Positions 8,778 to 16,906 of a DNA stretch of 41,993 bases are shown in pieces. Source of the stretch: CAYOLL01 sp964404765 [NCBI: uncultured Gemmatimonadota bacterium] (lineage in GTDB: Bacteria; 4572-55); contig CAYOLL010000041.1 of the NCBI GenBank assembly GCA_964404765.1, positions 1-41,993 of the forward strand. The letters are read 5' to 3'. Both the position numbers and the translations under genes were made by a program. The notes under the pieces were generated by a model, which was given only the letters and a program-made list of their open reading frames with translations, was not told the origin of the DNA and searched no databases. Numbering within the stretch: the first letter of the stretch is position 1; every line of letters starts with the position of its first letter.

Positions 8778-10259
8778 TCAAAGAATAGAATCGGTAGAAA
8801 AAGTGAAGCCGCCGGCGCGCAGTTCGCCAATGCACTCTTTGACGGCTTGAATAATCCGCTCGATATCCGCCTCCGTATGCGCGGTGGAAAGGAAGCAAAT
8901 CCGCCGCTCCCAGGTATAGATGCCCTTTTCCAGCAGCAGTTGAAACAGCAAGTCCATTTCCAGGGGCATTTTTGATAAATGATATTGGCCGAACGATTCG
9001 AAGCGAAAAATCGAGCCAAAATGGTTGACTTGAATCGGCACGTTTTCCTGTTGAAAAAATTGATTCAGGACGCTGACTAAATCGGCTGTGCGCGTATTCA
9101 CTTGCTGCTGAAGCTGCGGTCCGTGCGCTTTAAGATGCAACAGGACGGCGCGCGTAGCCGCCATTGTCAGCGGATGCTTGCAGAAAGTGCCGGCAAAAAA
9201 AGGCGTGGGCCGCGTCGGGCCGGAGTCGTCGCCAAACCGCCAGAAACCGCCGTCGATACCATCCAAATAGCGGGCCTGACCGGACACGACGCCAATCGGC
9301 ATCCCGCCGCCGATCACCTTGCCGTAAGTGACGATGTCAGCGCGCACGTCAAACCAGTGCTGCGCCCCGCCCGGATGAATGCGAAAACCGGTAATCACTT
9401 CGTCAAAAATCAGGGCAATGTCTTTTTCCGCCGTCAACCGCCGTAATTCCTGCAAAAATTCTTTGGGCTGAAAACCGGGCCGGCGGCTTTGCACCGGCTC
9501 GACCAGTACGGCCGCCAATTCATGCGCGTTGCGGCGGATGCTTTCCAGCGCTTCCGGCGTGCCGTAATTCAAAATAAAATCTTCCTGTACGGTATGCTGG
9601 GTCGTGCCGACGGCCATGGGAAAAACGCTTTGCGCATCGGCTAAAGCCAGCACACCGTCAAACGTGCCATGATACGATCCGGCGAAAAAAGCGATCTTGT
9701 TCTTGCCGGTGGCGGCGCGAGCTAATCGCAGGGCGACCATGTCGGCTTCGGTGCCGCTGTTACAAAATGTGACCCGCTCGTTGCCGGTCATTTCGCAGAT
9801 CAGTTGCACAACTTCCGCGGTCAGTTCGTATTGCGGGCCAAGCGCAAAACCTTTTTGCAGTTGGGCCTCCATGGCCGCTTTAATGAACGGCACGTCGTTG
9901 CCGAAAAAGCTGACGCCATAGCCCATCGCCAGATCAATATATTCATTGCCGTCAATATCCCACAAGCGCGAACCGGCGGAATGCGAGGCCATGATCGGAT
10001 ACAAGGCTTCTTTTAAAGTGCGCCGAAAGCACAGGCTGTTCAGCCAGTCCGACCAGCGGGCGCGATGCTGCTGAATCAATTGCTTGGATTTGGCGGTGCG
10101 GGCATTATAACGGACGATAAAGGCGTCCACAAAGGCTTGCTGCGCCGGTGTCAGCGAATCCGGCTCCAACTTCATGGTGCGGATGTTGGTACGCTCGGAT
10201 TTGCCGCTATAGTCGGGCAGCCTGATTTCAGCGGATTGCGATTGGGAAGATATTGACAT
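8778..10259 (-). CDS. Class III PLP aminotransferase (glutamate-1-semialdehyde aminomutase-like, AMT-domain type)
   Basis: A 493-residue fold-type I enzyme. Motifs: FCNSGTEADMVALRLAR (165-181), FFAGSYHGTFDG (191-202), LIFDEVITGFR (283-293, Asp286 for the pyridine nitrogen) and the cofactor lysine in TYGKVIGGGMPIG (K314). The N-terminal 110 residues (LTPAQQAFVDAF, RTAKSK, LKEALYPIMA, GSRLWDIDGNEYIDL) resemble the aminotransferase domains embedded in hybrid PKS/NRPS enzymes more than housekeeping HemL; this is recall, not alignment. Here the domain stands alone. GGAG precedes the ATG. Substrate is unknown; HemL is the main alternative but the N-terminus is too long for it. Confidence 0.85.
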   Translation of the reverse strand: MSISSQSQSAEIRLPDYSGKSERTNIRTMKLEPDSLTPAQQAFVDAFIVRYNARTAKSKQLIQQHRARWSDWLNSLCFRRTLKEALYPIMASHSAGSRLWDIDGNEYIDLAMGYGVSFFGNDVPFIKAAMEAQLQKGFALGPQYELTAEVVQLICEMTGNERVTFCNSGTEADMVALRLARAATGKNKIAFFAGSYHGTFDGVLALADAQSVFPMAVGTTQHTVQEDFILNYGTPEALESIRRNAHELAAVLVEPVQSRRPGFQPKEFLQELRRLTAEKDIALIFDEVITGFRIHPGGAQHWFDVRADIVTYGKVIGGGMPIGVVSGQARYLDGIDGGFWRFGDDSGPTRPTPFFAGTFCKHPLTMAATRAVLLHLKAHGPQLQQQVNTRTADLVSVLNQFFQQENVPIQVNHFGSIFRFESFGQYHLSKMPLEMDLLFQLLLEKGIYTWERRICFLSTAHTEADIERIIQAVKECIGELRAGGFTFSTDSIL

Positions 10260-10289
10260 GGCGTCTCCGATCTAATGAATAAAAAAACG

Positions 10290-10382
10290 GAACGCAGATC
10301 GGGCGGATTAGTCAGAGTTTCACGGATTGAAATCATAAAAACTTTATCCGCGCTAATCCGTCTGATCCGTGTCATCCGCGTT
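10290..10382. repeat. Dispersed inverted repeat overlapping the 3' end of ino1
   Basis: The ends GAACGCAGAT...CGGATTAG and CTAATCCG...ATCCGCGTTC are inverted copies. It looks like a widely dispersed repeat type built from ACGCGGAT/ACGGATTA words; a short related piece (GATCCGCGTAAATCCGC) lies near 15585-15601. The right end runs into the ino1 coding sequence and supplies its last codons and stop. Confidence 0.65.
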
Positions 10383-11604
10383 CTGTTTCTACATGTTTTT
10401 GCACATATTTTTCCAGCAGCATGTACTGCTTGGGCAAGGCGTGCTCGCTGACGCCCAGCGGCGATTTAAAGAAGACGGCCAGATGCGGCATGAGTCCGCG
10501 CTCGTTTTTTTGCCGGGCAAAGTCGGCCAGGCGCACCATGTCCAGCGCGATAGGCGCCGCCAGAATGGAATCGCAACCCTGCCAGATAAACTGCATGACC
10601 ATCTTCGTGTCTAAAAAACCGGCAAAGTGGATGTGATCCCAGGCCGTTTTCCAATCATCTAAAGACGGGACGTACTCAATAGCAGTATGGGTGAAGGTGT
10701 CTTCGCCCAGGATGCTTTTGAGCGTCGCGTCCTTGGTGCGGATTTTGGAGGCTTTGTTTAAGGGATTGGCCAGGATTTCGCCGTCTCGGTCACCCAAAAT
10801 ATTAAAACCGGCCCAGCTTAATACCTTGAGATTGCGGATGGGAAACATGCCGCCGAGCATGGATTTAACCATGGTTTCGCCGGTTTTGCCGTCCCGACCC
10901 ATGTGCGGCACGCTTTTTTCCAGGGCGAGCTGCTGCATGGCCGGTGTCCCGGAAGCGACCGACGGCGTAAAGTTGATGTACGGGCAGCCCATATCTATCG
11001 CGGCATAGGCATAAATGGTGCTGGCGGCAAAGTGCTCGGCCCGGTTGTCGTCCAGCGCTTTTTCCAGTTCTTTCAGGCTTTGGCTGGCCGGACCTTCGGC
11101 CTGCAGCGCATCGAAAGGCTCGGTGGAGGCCAGATTGAGCATCACCACGTTATCCAGCTGATGCCGCCGGCTGAACTCGCGGATATCCACCTGAATGGCG
11201 GCGATTACATCACGCAACGACAGCATGTTTTTGGGTAAATCCTCGTTGATGAGGGCGCTGATCGACTCGCCGCAATTGTTCGTGATGCCCGGCTTAATGT
11301 CGGCATCTACCGCTTCAAGTTGATTTTTGAGCTGCTCGATACGCTGATAACCCAGCGTTCCGGTCGCCTCGTTAATCCGCCGGGCATTTTCGTACAAACT
11401 TTCCTGGCGAATATCGTATCCGCCAAAGTGAATGTCAGGCAGCTTAACCAGGTTGAGTTTGGCAAATTCGGCTTTCTCAGTCGTCAGGCCGGTCGTGGAA
11501 ATTAACCCGTTTTTAATCGCTAAAGCGCCGGTGATCATCGTGGTGGCAACGCCGCCTTTTGCGCCAATGATCCAGACGCCTATCTTTCGTCCCCCGCTGT
11601 TCAT
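10372..11604 (-). CDS. ino1: myo-Inositol-1-phosphate synthase
   Basis: A 410-residue NAD-dependent enzyme that converts glucose 6-phosphate to L-myo-inositol 1-phosphate. Evidence: the N-terminal dinucleotide-binding segment IGVWIIGAKGGVATT, a central NFTPSVASGTPAM, HMGRDGKTGETMVKSML, and the signature LGDRDGEILANPLNKASKIR with the C-terminal FIWQGCDSILAAPIALDMV. The ATG follows a GGGGG ribosome-binding site. In bacteria this enzyme usually feeds phosphatidylinositol or soluble inositol phosphate products; a CDP-alcohol phosphatidyltransferase of the right type lies at 39.6 kb. The final residues and stop (ETERG, stop) are encoded by a dispersed repeat, so the native C-terminus may have been replaced. 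The aminotransferase gene follows after 112 bp. Confidence 0.93.
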   Translation of the reverse strand: MNSGGRKIGVWIIGAKGGVATTMITGALAIKNGLISTTGLTTEKAEFAKLNLVKLPDIHFGGYDIRQESLYENARRINEATGTLGYQRIEQLKNQLEAVDADIKPGITNNCGESISALINEDLPKNMLSLRDVIAAIQVDIREFSRRHQLDNVVMLNLASTEPFDALQAEGPASQSLKELEKALDDNRAEHFAASTIYAYAAIDMGCPYINFTPSVASGTPAMQQLALEKSVPHMGRDGKTGETMVKSMLGGMFPIRNLKVLSWAGFNILGDRDGEILANPLNKASKIRTKDATLKSILGEDTFTHTAIEYVPSLDDWKTAWDHIHFAGFLDTKMVMQFIWQGCDSILAAPIALDMVRLADFARQKNERGLMPHLAVFFKSPLGVSEHALPKQYMLLEKYVQKHVETERG

Positions 11605-11667
11605 AAAACCCCCGTTTGTGCAAAAACTATTTTTCTGACGCTAACATGTACGGAAAATTCGGACCCT

Positions 11668-13299
11668 TTACAACAACGCCTCTTGCTCGCCGCTGTTGAC
11701 TTTCTCAACTTGCGCTTTTTTGAAGGTCAAGCCGCCGCGCGTCAAATCCGGATAGCGGGCGGATTCCGCGCCGGTCAGCAAACCTTCAACCGTCAACATC
11801 TGAATCTTTGGGAATGAACCGCTGTGCGGCGATTCGTAATAACCGGCGCTTGTTGCTTCGGTCAGCATGGGTTGGGTTGGCGGCGTCAGCGTGACAAATA
11901 AACCAAGCTGCGCCTTTTCCCGCTCCACCGAGTTCTTCAAATCGGCCACCATCGCCCGGCCAACGTTCTCGCCGCCTTTGATTGAGACAATAATCTTTTT
12001 GGCCGGGCCTTTGTCGGTGTCCTGAAAAAAAATAAGGCCGTCAATGCCGCGATCCGCGCCCTTCTTCTTGCCCTGATACGGCTGCGCATTGACCAGCGAG
12101 CATGCCCACCATTGAAATTGGTACTTATCGCGGGCAGCCAATTCCCGCGCTCCGGCCAAATCTTTGGGCGTGCCGTAAACCTCAAACTTTAAGTCCGGGA
12201 AGGCATCTTTCAGTCGTTTCTCGATCAGACTGATCGCCAGATGGGTAATATCAATGCCAATCCATTGGCGACCTAGCTTTTGGGCGGCAACCACGGCGGT
12301 GCCGCAACCGCAAAACGGGTCCAGCACAACATCGCCTTCTTTGGAACTCGCCGCAATAATGCGTTCCAATAAGGCCAACGGCTTTTGGGTTGGGTAGCCC
12401 AAACGCTCGGCGGCTTGCGGATTTATGGATGAGATGTCAACCCAGCAACTCCCCACCGGATCGCCGGTATCATTCCGCGGACGTAGTTTTCGAAAAGGTT
12501 TTCCGTTAGACGGCCAGCCCAGATCACCTTGCCGATCAATTTCAGCCAGCTTTTCTAAATTAACTCGCCAGCCAAACTGTCCCGGAGTATATCCTTTGTA
12601 TTCGTAAACAAGATTTGGGCGATTTCCCATGCTGGGTGAGCGCAAAATCGGGCCGTCCGTATATGCGCCCTTCTCATCGACACGGTCATATTTTTGCTGC
12701 AATTCTTTTTCAGAAAGATGCGTTTTTATTTTGGAATAGTTAAGCTGCGCCTGATCTGTTTTTGCATAAAAAAGAATAATATCCGTATCCGGACTATACC
12801 GCTTGGAGTTATGCTGAGAACCTTTTGGATTTTTGGAACGGTGCCAGGTAATCTCATTTCTGAAATTTTCGGGCTTGAAGACAGCATCCATCAATATTTT
12901 GAGATAATGGCTGGCTGTTGGATCGCAATGCAGATACAAGCTGCCAGTCGGTTTAAGCGTACGATGCAACTCCAGCAACCGATTGGCCATCATGGTCAGA
13001 TAGGCCATCATGTCGGATTCGTGCAAAAAACGGCGCATGGATTCGAGCAGTTGCGCCACATCCGTGTTGGACTGATGCAGGACTTCGGCAAACTCTTTTT
13101 CCGCTTGCTCGCCCCAGGACCAGGTATCTTTAAACGCCATAATTTGCGCATCGGACTCATGCCCTTTGGGCGTTTTAAACAACAAGTTGTAGTCGCGCTT
13201 GCTGTTAAAAGGCGGATCGAGATAAATCAAATCCACGCTCTCGTCTTTGATGTGCTCGCGCAAGATGTCGAGATTATCGCCAAAATATAATGCGTCCAT
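11668..13299 (-). CDS. DNA methyltransferase (beta class, Mod-like) with C-terminal nuclease-like domain
   Basis: A 543-residue protein. The order of motifs, DPPF (28-31) before the SAM-binding DPFCGCGT (327-334), marks a beta-class N6-adenine or N4-cytosine methyltransferase of the type III Mod/YhdJ group. After about residue 385 a second domain follows: QFQWWACSLVNAQPYQG, GADRGIDGLIFF (414-425) and KKIIVSIKGG (434-443). Its Asp420 ... Ile-Lys441 spacing resembles the PD-(D/E)XK core of Mrr-like nucleases. No separate restriction gene (Res or type II endonuclease) is next to it. It may be an orphan methylase or a single-chain restriction-modification protein. GAGG precedes the ATG at 13299. 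The target site cannot be read from sequence. Confidence 0.88.
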   Translation of the reverse strand: MDALYFGDNLDILREHIKDESVDLIYLDPPFNSKRDYNLLFKTPKGHESDAQIMAFKDTWSWGEQAEKEFAEVLHQSNTDVAQLLESMRRFLHESDMMAYLTMMANRLLELHRTLKPTGSLYLHCDPTASHYLKILMDAVFKPENFRNEITWHRSKNPKGSQHNSKRYSPDTDIILFYAKTDQAQLNYSKIKTHLSEKELQQKYDRVDEKGAYTDGPILRSPSMGNRPNLVYEYKGYTPGQFGWRVNLEKLAEIDRQGDLGWPSNGKPFRKLRPRNDTGDPVGSCWVDISSINPQAAERLGYPTQKPLALLERIIAASSKEGDVVLDPFCGCGTAVVAAQKLGRQWIGIDITHLAISLIEKRLKDAFPDLKFEVYGTPKDLAGARELAARDKYQFQWWACSLVNAQPYQGKKKGADRGIDGLIFFQDTDKGPAKKIIVSIKGGENVGRAMVADLKNSVEREKAQLGLFVTLTPPTQPMLTEATSAGYYESPHSGSFPKIQMLTVEGLLTGAESARYPDLTRGGLTFKKAQVEKVNSGEQEALL

Positions 13300-13397
13300 A
13301 TAAAAACCTCAGTGGAGTAGCAAACTTCACTTACAAACTCAAGTTAGCTATTCCTGTTTTGAATGGATGGATAAATATGCGGACAGAATTCCGGCGC

Positions 13398-14474
13398 TTA
13401 TTCCACTGCCCATTTGTATTCTGGCGGATAGGTCAGGCAACTTTTCTGATCCAGTATATGCGCCGCATGAATCGGCCAGTAGGGATTGCGCAGCATTTCC
13501 CGGCCTAATAAGACAATATCGGCCTGCCCGGCGCGAATAATTTCGTCGGCCTGAGCCGGTTGTGTAATCAGACCGACTGCCGCCGTCAAAATGCCGACTT
13601 CTTTTTTGATCGTTGCGGCAAACGGCGCTTGATAACAGGGCCCAATTGGGACTTGTACATCCGGGACAATTCCGCCTGAACTGCAATCAATGACATCAAC
13701 CCCTTCGCTTTTAAGCCGTCGGGCCAGCGCAACAGAATCTTCCAAAGTCCAGCCGCCTTCAGTCCAATCCGTGCAGGACAGGCGGACGGAAAAGGGTCGG
13801 TCTTCCGGCCATACGCTGCGAATTGTCTGCGTGGTTTCAATCACAAAACGGATTCGATTTTCAAAGCTGCCGCCATAAGCGTCGGAACGATGATTGGATA
13901 AAGGCGAGCAAAAACTGTGCAGGAGATAACCATGCGCCGCGTGGAGTTCCATCCAATTGTAATCAGCGACTAAAGCGCGGACGGCTGCGGCCCGAAATGC
14001 GGCTTGTACGCGCTGAATGTCGGTCAGGGTCATTTCTTTGGGAGTACGATTGGCTAATCCGCCAAACGGGATGGGACTTGGCGCAATGGTTTCCCAGGGC
14101 TGATTGTTTTTCAGCGCTGCCGGGTTATCCCGATCCCATGGTCGTGGGGTGCCGGCTTTGCGTCCGGCATGGGCCAGTTGAATACCGGAAACTGCGCCAT
14201 GTTGATTAATAAAATGATTAATTCGCAACAACGGCTCAATTTGTTTATCGGCCCAAAGTCCCAAATCGGCTGCCGAAATTCGTCCACGCGGCTCGACGGC
14301 GGTAGCTTCGGTGATAATCAGCCCGGCGCCGCCGACGGCCCGCGCGCCCAGATGCGCCAGATGCCAATCGGTTGCTTTGCTGTCCAAAGCCTGGTATTGA
14401 CACATGGGCGAAAGGCCAATGCGATTCCGCAGCGTTATATTTTTAATTGTCAGGGGATCAAAAAGCTGAGGCAT
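13398..14474 (-). CDS. NADH:flavin oxidoreductase, old yellow enzyme family (YqjM-like)
   Basis: A 358-residue FMN-dependent ene-reductase that would reduce activated C=C bonds. The YqjM-type (thermophilic-like) signature is visible: Cys25 and Tyr27 in LSPMCQYQ, the substrate-anion-binding pair His178/His181 in ELHAAHGYLLHSFCSPLSN, and YGGSFENRIRF. FMN-binding IVLLGREMLRNPYWP lies near the C-terminus. Complete length. No clear ribosome-binding site precedes the ATG. Upstream, between dnaJ and this gene, are short imperfect copies of AGGCTGTAGGCT-like words (14488-14560). Physiological substrate unknown. Confidence 0.93.
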   Translation of the reverse strand: MPQLFDPLTIKNITLRNRIGLSPMCQYQALDSKATDWHLAHLGARAVGGAGLIITEATAVEPRGRISAADLGLWADKQIEPLLRINHFINQHGAVSGIQLAHAGRKAGTPRPWDRDNPAALKNNQPWETIAPSPIPFGGLANRTPKEMTLTDIQRVQAAFRAAAVRALVADYNWMELHAAHGYLLHSFCSPLSNHRSDAYGGSFENRIRFVIETTQTIRSVWPEDRPFSVRLSCTDWTEGGWTLEDSVALARRLKSEGVDVIDCSSGGIVPDVQVPIGPCYQAPFAATIKKEVGILTAAVGLITQPAQADEIIRAGQADIVLLGREMLRNPYWPIHAAHILDQKSCLTYPPEYKWAVE

Positions 14475-14570
14475 AGTTAAAAACAGGTGGATAGGCTGTA
14501 GGCTCTTAGGTCAAGCCTATGCGTCTACAGACTAAAAGGATCGGTTACAGGCTATGAACAGCCTAACAGT

Positions 14571-15491
14571 CTAAACGGGCCATTGCATTTCACTTGCCAG
14601 CTTCTCGATTAATTGGCGCTGGCCGGGCGTCAGGTTGGCAGGGGCCTGAATGTGCAGCGTAATTAGCATATCGCCCCGGCGATGCTCTTTGTGAATGCCC
14701 ATGCCGGGAATACGCAAAATAGCGCCGCTGGATGTGCCCGGTTTAATTTTTACATGAATGGTTTTTCCATGAATGGTTTGCGCTGGAATGGATGTCCCCA
14801 AAGCTGCCTGGGCGAAGTTTAGCGGCGCTTCGAGCAAAATATCCAGGTCGTTGCGTTTATATTGCGGGTGTGGTTCAATCTTTACAACAACGAGCATATC
14901 GCCGGCAGGGCCGTCATACAGCGATGGTTCGCCCTGGCCGCGTAGCCTGATTTTTTCACCGTCATTAATACCGGCGGGGATTTTAACACTCAATGTTATG
15001 GTTTCATAGGCGCTGCTTTTGGGGACATAGACGGTAACGGAACCTCCCAACGCGGCGGTCATAAACGGGACTTGAATTGTGGCTTCCACATCGTTGCCGG
15101 GTGTTTTTGGCGGCGTGCGCCGTCGGCGTGATCCCGCGCGGTTTTTGCCCAGCATTTGCTCGATCAGATCGTTTAAGCTACCCAAATCATTGGGGTCAAA
15201 CCCAGCCTTACCACCGGTCTGGCTAAAGTTGCCAAAGTCCTCATAATTAAAGCCCGAATTGCCGCCCAATCCGTATTTCCGCATTTGATCATATTGGGCG
15301 CGTTTTTTGTCGTCTTTTAGAATATCATGGGCCGCGCTGATTTCTTTGAATCGTTCTTCAGCGCCCTTGTTACCGCGGTTTTTATCCGGATGGTGCTTTT
15401 TGCTTAAATCTCGGAATGTTTTTTTGATTTCATCGGAGTTGGCCGATTCGTTTACGCCCAGGATTTCATATAAATTTTTGCTTTTATCCAA
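14571..15491 (-). CDS. DnaJ-family co-chaperone, CbpA type (no zinc finger)
   Basis: A 306-residue Hsp40. An N-terminal J domain (about 5-70) contains the HPD motif in KKHHPDKNRG, needed to stimulate Hsp70 ATPase. A Gly/Phe-rich linker follows (about 72-105), then two C-terminal substrate-binding barrels (about 130-300; GGSVTVYVP, IKPGTSSGAILRIPGMG). The four CxxCxGxG zinc repeats of type I DnaJ are absent, so it is a type II/CbpA protein. It lies downstream of hsp20 on the same strand, 340 bp away, giving a small heat-stress pair; cotranscription is uncertain because a large hairpin lies between them. Confidence 0.92.
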   Translation of the reverse strand: MDKSKNLYEILGVNESANSDEIKKTFRDLSKKHHPDKNRGNKGAEERFKEISAAHDILKDDKKRAQYDQMRKYGLGGNSGFNYEDFGNFSQTGGKAGFDPNDLGSLNDLIEQMLGKNRAGSRRRRTPPKTPGNDVEATIQVPFMTAALGGSVTVYVPKSSAYETITLSVKIPAGINDGEKIRLRGQGEPSLYDGPAGDMLVVVKIEPHPQYKRNDLDILLEAPLNFAQAALGTSIPAQTIHGKTIHVKIKPGTSSGAILRIPGMGIHKEHRRGDMLITLHIQAPANLTPGQRQLIEKLASEMQWPV

Positions 15492-15681
15492 GGGTTAAAC
15501 CTCAATATTTCGTGGTGTAGCATATACACATGGCTTTTCCGAAGAAAAGTTGGATTGTCGCGAAGCAGGTAAAAAAAACAGGCAGATCCGCGTAAATCCG
15601 CTTGTATAGTAACAACCAAATTTATGGCTCTTCTAACCTTTTCCTGTGCGAAACTTTGCGGCTTGACTCTTTCCGTAAAAA

Positions 15682-15809
15682 CTTTGGCTCATGGGATTAA
15701 GATGGTGAAACCTTGCGAAGCTTGCGAAGGCTTCATTTGAAATCCGCATGTTTTGTGCACTGAAGCCTTCGCAAGGTTGGATTTCCACAAACATGTTCCA
15801 TGAGCCAAA
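15682..15809. repeat. Nested inverted repeat with CCTTGCGAAGG-type arms
   Basis: The inner arms CTTGCGAAGGCTTCA (15721-15735) and TGAAGCCTTCGCAAG (15761-15775) pair perfectly. The left side carries an extra CCTTGCGAAG just before. The outer arms TTGGCTCATGG and CCATGAGCCAA also pair. The core resembles the elements at 24343 and 41880. The 340-bp gap between dnaJ and hsp20 (15492-15831) holds this element and a short ACGCGGAT-type repeat piece, and no credible gene. Confidence 0.75.
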
Positions 15810-15831
15810 ACTTTCTATGAGCCAAATTTGT

Positions 15832-16275
15832 TCAGTTGACATTAATGTTTACCGTATGCGCTCGGGAAGCTTCGTGGCGTGGCAGATGGATCGACAGAAT
15901 GCCGTCTTTAAAATTGGCGCTGACCTGCTCTACGTCAACTTGATAGACGGTATGGACTGTGCGCTTGAACCGGCCATAGAAACGCTCACTGCGCAGATAG
16001 CGCCCGCCTTCTTCAGCGGGCAGACGTTTAATTTCACCCGTAATCACCAGTGTGTTATCCTCAATCTGCAGTTGAATATCGCTTTTACTAACACCTGGAA
16101 TTTCTACAAACACCCATAACTCTTCATTTCGCTCAATCACATCGAGCAACGGATAAATAGTGTTTTCAGAGTCCGTCCGACCAACCTCAAAGGCTTCGGC
16201 AAAGGCCTGACCCATTTGCTGGCCGAGATTTTCCAACTCACCCCAAATCACACGGTAAGCACGATTGGAACGCAT
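15832..16275 (-). CDS. Small heat shock protein, Hsp20 / alpha-crystallin family
   Basis: A 147-residue ATP-independent holdase that binds unfolding proteins. The alpha-crystallin domain spans about 38-140: PLLDVIERNEELWVFVEIPG, LQIEDNTLVITGEIK, RFYGRFKRTVHTVYQVD and ANFKDGILSIHLPR, the last carrying the A-x-x-x-G-x-L motif with a short C-terminal tail after it. AAAAGGAGG is a strong ribosome-binding site just before the ATG. A perfect TATAAT lies about 27 bp upstream, but I could not find a convincing -35 or an alternative heat-shock promoter. Confidence 0.94.
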   Translation of the reverse strand: MRSNRAYRVIWGELENLGQQMGQAFAEAFEVGRTDSENTIYPLLDVIERNEELWVFVEIPGVSKSDIQLQIEDNTLVITGEIKRLPAEEGGRYLRSERFYGRFKRTVHTVYQVDVEQVSANFKDGILSIHLPRHEASRAHTVNINVN

Positions 16276-16361
16276 GACGCACCTCCTTTTGATCAGATTA
16301 TAATCCGCAAAACGCTAAATCGGCGCAATTTTTTTTGCGTCGACCTAACTTCAAGCACGAA

Positions 16362-16706
16362 TTAGCAAGGGATATCATCGTCTTCATGGGAAGCATAATG
16401 TAAGGATGTCTCCGGCACAAACCACAAGCCGTCACCCTCCTCATCTAACACGTTCAGCCGGTCGCGGATAAAACGGCGCAGTTCAAAAGTTTTAGCGCCA
16501 AAGGCAACCAAACCCGCGGCTATTCCACCCAATGATAACAGGCCGACGGAAATGCCGCCGATGGCTACTGCGCCGACCGCGACATTCCCAATAGCAATAA
16601 TACCTTTGCTAACTGCGGCGTTGTTGCCAAGATTAATGCTGATAAGCGGCACTCCCAGCACGCTGAGCGACGAAGTGTATTCTAACGAACCGTTTTTCTT
16701 TTCCAT
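16362..16706 (-). CDS. Small protein with seven tandem glycine pentads
   Basis: A 114-residue protein of unknown function. Residues 35-69 are seven consecutive five-residue units of the form G-x-hydrophobic-(A/S)-hydrophobic: GIIAI, GNVAV, GAVAI, GGISV, GLLSL, GGIAA, GLVAF. This could fold as a narrow beta-solenoid or as Gly-packed membrane helices; the sequence does not decide. The N-terminal part (VLGVPLISINLG) leads straight into the repeats, and the C-terminus is charged (RRFIRDRLNVLDEEGDG). It lies upstream of hsp20 on the same strand, with 86 bp between. I recall similar Gly-Ala periodic proteins annotated only as hypothetical. Confidence 0.75.
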   Translation of the reverse strand: MEKKNGSLEYTSSLSVLGVPLISINLGNNAAVSKGIIAIGNVAVGAVAIGGISVGLLSLGGIAAGLVAFGAKTFELRRFIRDRLNVLDEEGDGLWFVPETSLHYASHEDDDIPC

Positions 16707-16836
16707 ATATTTAACTCTTTTCTACTGCTAAAGATAGTTAAAGCCCCGCCACGACCGCCTGACCGTGACAGGGCTATCCAAAGGCAAATTTTCGCGACTA
16801 TTTGGGCATTCCTTCAAATGTTGCTTTAAAATGAGA

Positions 16837-16877
16837 CCTCCGCACCTTTTTATAAAATATCTGCAAAGTCTGCGGAG
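16837..16877. repeat. Inverted repeat CTCCGCA / TGCGGAG downstream of metK
   Basis: CCTCCGCA (16837-16844) and TGCGGAG (16871-16877) form a short hairpin with an AT-rich loop. It lies 30 bp past the metK stop and could act as a terminator, but no clear T-run follows on the minus strand. The rest of 16707-16906 shows only a weak AGCCC/GGGCT pairing. Confidence 0.45.
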
Positions 16878-16906
16878 CCCGAATAGTTTTTGATCCGAAA
16901 ATGGAC

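Noticed and set aside
11668-13299. Complete type III restriction-modification system
   Set aside because: A Mod-like methyltransferase is present but there is no Res helicase/nuclease gene on either side.
15633-15842. Small open frame between dnaJ and hsp20
   Set aside because: It coincides with the nested inverted repeat and has no ribosome-binding site.
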